A stretch of 9,286 nucleotides of DNA from JANYGM01 sp043764015 (GTDB taxonomy: Bacteria > Bacteroidota > Bacteroidia > Cytophagales > Thermonemataceae). Below the pieces are notes generated by a model. The model had not been told where the DNA came from. It did no database searches and saw nothing but the letters and a program-made list of their open reading frames with translations. How positions within the stretch are numbered: position 1 is the first letter of the stretch; the number at the start of each line of letters is the position of its first letter. This document shows positions 5,861 through 9,286 of the stretch, in pieces. The DNA lies in the NCBI GenBank assembly GCA_043764015.1, contig JAYUKY010000091.1:1-9286 (forward strand), written 5' to 3'. The translations under genes were made by a program, and so were the position numbers.

Positions 5861-7396
5861 GAAAAAACCTGTTTCTTGTTGTTTGTTGATAGAATAATCA
5901 AATTGTAAGACCAAATTATAAAAAGAAACTATGTCAATTCCTACGCCAGTTGTATAAAGAAATTGGTTGGCAAGTTGATTATTCGTTTTTGAAGCATTTT
6001 TATCAGTAATATAGCCTATATCTGTATAAATTCTTGCGTAGGCACTCACAGGAAATGTCCTAAATTGTTGTATAGGTATCCATTTAACATACTTTTCTAC
6101 TTTAAAGAGTTCGTATTTTAGTGTTGGTTTGAGTAGGGCATAGCTTTGCCCGTCAATAACATACAACTGATAGCCACGTAGCAAATCTGCTCCATAACCC
6201 AGCCCTTGTGCTTGCGCATAAGGTTGCTTATTTCCATAAAAAACACGTCCACTAACTGTAATATCACTATAAAAACGCTTAGAAAGAGGCTTAAAATGAG
6301 CAATATTAGCATAAACAGAAGTTAAATTGATGTCATCTAAGTTAGAAAGACCCAACTTAGTTATATTTCCCTCAAAACGGTAGCCTTTCAATGGGTAATA
6401 TTGTACATCTCGCCTGTCGTGGACAAAACTATAGCTCAACTGAAAGAAATTTTGCTGAGTATTTTTATCTAAATGATAATTAGAATTAAGTTGAAGAATA
6501 GTATCATCAACCTTAAAACGGCTATATTTAAGTTCTGCGCTGTGTGTTGTATAAAAATTTTCTCTTCTCGTAATACTAATGCTGGTTTGGAAGCGTTCAC
6601 GTAATATTTTTTCACTTTTGAGAAAGGTAAGTTTATTGTTTTCTGTTTGATATGCAATTTGTTTGTTACGTGCATACACAATATTAAAACCTAAACCGTA
6701 TTTTTGTCGTTTGTCAATATATGGAATTTGGTAGCTAAACGACACCTTTGGCGTAAAACCAAACTGTAAGAGTACAGAAAGGTTTTCATTTCTGCCACGC
6801 ACATTGCCTAGTGTGAGCCTTCCCCCAAAGTTGGTGCGCCCCAAATCTCGCCCTCTATCATTCCACCATTCATTGAAATTACGGTCAGCAAGCTCAAAAA
6901 TAACAACAGGAAACCAATACCACCGTTCTTGTAAAATGAATAAAACGGTGATTTTTTCTATATGATTTGTATGAATAAGTTTTTTATTTGTATCAAAAAC
7001 TGGCAAGACTTCAGTTTTACTAATCTTTATTGAAGGTTTGACAACCACAAAAAGATTAGTATTAAAGATTTTATTCCGTTCTTTCAACAAAATAGCATCA
7101 ATATTCTGCTTAGAGAGCGTATCACCTATTTTTATGGCAAGCTCACGAGTAAGAATAGAGATTTTTGTTTTCTTATTTCCTTTGAAATTTATCTCGTCAA
7201 TAATAAAAAAATGTGTACTATCCAGCGTAGATGCTGTTTTTGGTAATATATTTGTGTTGTTTTCGGTAGAATCAGAAAATATTTTTTGGAAAATATCTTT
7301 ATTTTGTGCTAAAAGCGTATTATTTTTAGAAAAAAATACGTTAAAAAGAATTAAATAAAAGAAAAATTTTGTTATGTTTTTTTGGTACATTTGCAT
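5837..7396 (-). CDS. Omp85-superfamily outer-membrane beta-barrel protein with a single POTRA
   Basis: A 519-residue protein related to BamA/TamA (bacterial surface antigen D15 type), which insert or move proteins or lipids at the outer membrane. Residues 1-30 are a signal peptide ending LLA|Q. One POTRA-like domain lies at about 64-155 (IDEINFKGNKKTKISILTREL, then GDTLSKQNIDAILLKERNKI). The beta-barrel covers about 185-519 with alternating aromatic strands, DRRDVQYYPLKGYRFEG (327-343), and LLRGYQLYVIDGQ (405-417), which corresponds to the conserved VRGY/F loop 6 motif. It ends in Phe, the usual outer-membrane targeting signal. BamA has five POTRAs and about 800 residues, so this is not BamA; it is one of the short single-POTRA paralogues common in Bacteroidota. 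Substrate unknown. A second ATG at 7390 is an alternative start. It is divergent from the PAS gene 69 bp away. Confidence 0.88.
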   Translation of the reverse strand: MQMYQKNITKFFFYLILFNVFFSKNNTLLAQNKDIFQKIFSDSTENNTNILPKTASTLDSTHFFIIDEINFKGNKKTKISILTRELAIKIGDTLSKQNIDAILLKERNKIFNTNLFVVVKPSIKISKTEVLPVFDTNKKLIHTNHIEKITVLFILQERWYWFPVVIFELADRNFNEWWNDRGRDLGRTNFGGRLTLGNVRGRNENLSVLLQFGFTPKVSFSYQIPYIDKRQKYGLGFNIVYARNKQIAYQTENNKLTFLKSEKILRERFQTSISITRRENFYTTHSAELKYSRFKVDDTILQLNSNYHLDKNTQQNFFQLSYSFVHDRRDVQYYPLKGYRFEGNITKLGLSNLDDINLTSVYANIAHFKPLSKRFYSDITVSGRVFYGNKQPYAQAQGLGYGADLLRGYQLYVIDGQSYALLKPTLKYELFKVEKYVKWIPIQQFRTFPVSAYARIYTDIGYITDKNASKTNNQLANQFLYTTGVGIDIVSFYNLVLQFDYSINKQQETGFFFGINSAF

Positions 7397-7404
7397 TGCA
7401 TATT

Positions 7405-7431
7405 TTTGTAATTAGTTTATTGATATTTTTG
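7405..7431 (+). promoter_or_regulatory. Candidate promoter for the PAS-protein gene
   Basis: TATTTTTG at 7424-7431 fits the TAnnTTTG -7 consensus, and TTTG at 7405-7408 is a possible -33 element, although the 15-bp spacer is slightly short of the usual range. Transcription would begin about 28 bp before the ATG at 7466. An identical TATTTTTG at 7401-7408 overlaps the -33 element and may be a second -7 box. The leader also repeats CAACTCAAAA (7435-7444 and 7456-7465), the second copy ending at the start codon. No matching box was found on the minus strand for the Omp85 gene. Confidence 0.4.
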
Positions 7432-7465
7432 TATCAACTCAAAATTCATAATTCACAACTCAAAA

Positions 7466-9103
7466 ATGAGTATTATCAGTAATACAAACCGTTTTTTGGT
7501 ATTTTTTGCGCTACTTTTTTCATTAGATGTAGCCCTTATGTATGCGCATTATACGCCAACTATAACAGTTTTGCCTACGAATATAGCTATTTTTTTGGAA
7601 GTTACTGTATTTATTTTAATGATTGGTTTCTTTTTTTACTTTTTGGATTACCAAAAAAAGACCAAAAAACGTGCCATAATGCTTATGGTAGATGTTTTGA
7701 GCTTTTCTGAAGATGCAGTAGTTGCCTTAAATGCAAAGAATGAAATTATTGGTCATAACAGTTTATTTTCTGCTTTGTGTGCGCCACGCTACCCAGAAGA
7801 TGGCAAGAATATCTTAGAAATTATTCCTACAAGCTGGCTTTCAGAGTGGCAAAATGCTCTTCAAACCCTTCAAGTAGAACCAAATACGCAAATAGGAGAG
7901 AGCCACGCTAGAACTTTTGATTTTGAAAGTGTTATTTTCTCCAAAAAAGAAGACAATATACTCGTTATTTGCAAAAAAATGCACCCGTTAGCCAATCAAC
8001 AGCATTTTTTACCGGAATTACAAGCACGTAACAAAGAACTTTCTGAAAGTGTGCGCCAACTGCATCAAACGCAAGATATGTTTATGCAACTGCAAGAAGA
8101 ACTTAAAGATAAAGAGGCTAATCTTACGGCAATGATAGATAATTTGGAGGATATTATTGTGTCTGTGGACTTCAAATATAAGATTTTGAGTATGAATAAG
8201 GCTTTTAGGGAGAGCTACAGAAGGCGGGAGATTGTCGTAAAAAAAGGCTTGAATTTGCTCAAAATAGTCCCTAGCAATGAAGTTGAAAATCTCAAAAAAA
8301 ATCTTAATAAAGCCTTAGACGGTAACAGATTTACGGTTATTGAGGAATTTGTTAATCATTTTGACCAAACGGAATACTACGAAACTACGTTTAATCCTAT
8401 GGAAAATGACGAAAGTATCATTATTGGTGTAGCGTTTTTCTCCAAAAATATCACACTTAGGCGTTTGAGAGATATTGAAAGGCAAAAATTTATTGTGCAA
8501 TTAGAAGCGCAAACGCAGTCTTTGCAAGAAAAAGAAGAAAATTTGCAAATAAGCGTTACAGAATTACAATCTATTCACGAAAAACTCACTCAAACCAATT
8601 CAGAACTAGGAAATAATCAACTTTTGATGTCGTCTGTTTTGGATAATTTGGTGGAGGGCGTGCTTGCTATTGATACTAATTATAATATTATTGTGATTAA
8701 CCGCTCTATGAAAGAGCGTTACGCAGAGTTTGGCGTGATGGTAGAGGTAGGTTATAATGTATTTACACTGATTTTGCCAGAGCAAATCCCTTATTGGAAA
8801 GCTGCCTGCGACAAAGCTATGCAAGGAGAGGCTGTAACGACAATAGATAAAGTAAATAATAGTTTTTTTGATATGATGCTAAACCCCATTTTTGATTTAG
8901 ATAATCAAATTATTGGCGTTTCTGTGCTTGCAAGGGACATTAGTAAGCAAATAAAAACAACAGAAAAAAGTTATTCCAAACCTATTGATTTGTTCCAACG
9001 CATACAAGAAACCTCTAATATTGTCAATGAAACCCAAGAAACAGAAATAGCTGCCTACCGCAAAAAAGTGGAAGCTTTGAAAAGAGAAATTAGCAAAAAA
9101 TAA
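7466..9103 (+). CDS. Membrane-anchored multi-PAS sensor protein without kinase domain
   Basis: A 545-residue protein with two N-terminal membrane helices (about 9-28 and 40-60) joined by a short periplasmic loop, then a long cytoplasmic part. A degenerate PAS domain covers about 75-171 (SEDAVVALNAKNEIIGHN), a coiled coil about 182-222, a PAS domain about 222-333 (MIDNLEDIIVSVDFKYKILS), a coiled coil about 333-388 rich in Gln and Glu, and a third PAS domain about 388-496 (VLDNLVEGVLAIDTNYNIIV). A basic tail, probably helical, ends KKVEALKREISKK. The second and third PAS domains are clearly alike (NPxx..IIGV..xxxxI) and look like an internal duplication. There is no H-box, HATPase, GGDEF, EAL, HD-GYP or methyl-accepting domain, and the C-terminus is a true stop at 9101-9103. 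It may signal through partners or act as a scaffold. The ATG at 7466 starts just before the first membrane helix, and no Shine-Dalgarno is present. Confidence 0.87.
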   Translation: MSIISNTNRFLVFFALLFSLDVALMYAHYTPTITVLPTNIAIFLEVTVFILMIGFFFYFLDYQKKTKKRAIMLMVDVLSFSEDAVVALNAKNEIIGHNSLFSALCAPRYPEDGKNILEIIPTSWLSEWQNALQTLQVEPNTQIGESHARTFDFESVIFSKKEDNILVICKKMHPLANQQHFLPELQARNKELSESVRQLHQTQDMFMQLQEELKDKEANLTAMIDNLEDIIVSVDFKYKILSMNKAFRESYRRREIVVKKGLNLLKIVPSNEVENLKKNLNKALDGNRFTVIEEFVNHFDQTEYYETTFNPMENDESIIIGVAFFSKNITLRRLRDIERQKFIVQLEAQTQSLQEKEENLQISVTELQSIHEKLTQTNSELGNNQLLMSSVLDNLVEGVLAIDTNYNIIVINRSMKERYAEFGVMVEVGYNVFTLILPEQIPYWKAACDKAMQGEAVTTIDKVNNSFFDMMLNPIFDLDNQIIGVSVLARDISKQIKTTEKSYSKPIDLFQRIQETSNIVNETQETEIAAYRKKVEALKREISKK

Positions 9104-9108
9104 ATGCT

Positions 9109-9136
9109 TCAATTACGAATTATCAATTACGAATTA
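9109..9136 (+). repeat. 14-bp tandem duplication
   Basis: TCAATTACGAATTA occurs twice with no gap (9109-9122 and 9123-9136). It begins 6 bp after the stop codon of the PAS gene. Short AATTACGAATTA-type strings like this are frequent intergenic filler in Bacteroidota and cyanobacteria. It does not fold into a terminator. Confidence 0.75.
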
Positions 9137-9180
9137 CGTTAAAATAGCTTTATAATTAGATAACGATGTTGATAATTTGT

Positions 9181-9225
9181 TTTAATACATTAGACGTCCT
9201 GCGAAAGTCGGACAAGTGTATTAAA
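9181..9225 (+). repeat. Extragenic hairpin 1
   Basis: A perfect 9-bp outer stem (TTTAATACA at 9181-9189 with 9217-9225) encloses an internal loop and a second 4-bp stem, GTCC (9196-9199) with GGAC (9210-9213), around a 10-base GC-containing loop. It lies 78 bp after the PAS gene, without a following T run, so it looks more like a dispersed extragenic palindrome than a terminator. Confidence 0.6.
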
Positions 9226-9254
9226 GTCCCTTTCCCAGCAGGGGAAAGGGACTT
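9224..9254 (+). repeat. Extragenic hairpin 2, strong 13-bp stem
   Basis: A perfect 13-bp stem pairs AAGTCCCTTTCCC (9224-9236) with 9242-9254 around the 5-base loop AGCAG. It shares its first two bases with the stem of hairpin 1. The following AGGGATTGGGGTTTT is typical of a widely seen family of GGGA-rich extragenic palindromes that often end TTAGGGxTxGGGG. It could act as a factor-independent terminator for the PAS gene, but the T run is short and 11 bases away from the stem. Confidence 0.7.
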
Positions 9255-9286
9255 AGGGATTGGGGTTTTAGTCTGAATTGTGTTGA

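Noticed and set aside
1809..9103. The whole gene set considered as one new defence or uptake system.
   Set aside because: Strands alternate and gaps are large or repeat-filled. The genes belong to separate envelope and competence families with no shared signature, so no common system is supported.
9109..9136. Tandem repeat considered as the start of a CRISPR array.
   Set aside because: The two 14-bp units have no spacer between them, do not continue, and no cas gene is in the window.

Overview
The window looks like chromosomal DNA of a low-GC member of the Bacteroidota, probably Cytophagia-like; this is inference. Support comes from the 3' half of a Bacteroidota-type 5S rRNA, A-rich leaders with no Shine-Dalgarno motif before the genes, TAnnTTTG-type -7 boxes, and typical protein families: a ComEC whose C-terminal domain lacks metal ligands, a short Omp85 barrel, and a DUF4377 exported protein. 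The genus cannot be fixed from this sequence alone.

Layout. Positions 1-115 are the end of an rRNA operon (partial 5S gene and a strong intrinsic terminator). Positions 116-1808 carry no intact gene. They hold a decayed IS630-family insertion sequence (about 455-1605, transposase on the minus strand, with one in-frame stop and two frameshifts). Related inverted repeat units (251-298 and 1619-1663) lie outside its ends, and one copy of a dispersed repeat is at 184-210. Next come comEC on the plus strand (1809-4019), a 314-bp gap with a large imperfect inverted repeat (4112-4238), and two plus-strand genes for small exported proteins (4334-4870 and 4964-5800). A single-POTRA Omp85 barrel protein lies on the minus strand (5837-7396). 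A membrane-anchored multi-PAS protein without a kinase domain (7466-9103) is divergent from it. The last 180 bases hold a 14-bp tandem duplication and two adjacent hairpins that look like dispersed extragenic palindromes.

Function. ComEC is the inner-membrane DNA-uptake channel. The exported proteins and the Omp85 protein act in the periplasm or outer membrane. The PAS protein is probably a sensor or scaffold that passes its signal to a partner outside the window. No known multi-gene system is visible. The genes look like unlinked housekeeping or envelope functions, and the more unusual features are the intergenic repeats, the layered insertions after the rRNA operon, the 4112-4238 structure and the output-less PAS protein.
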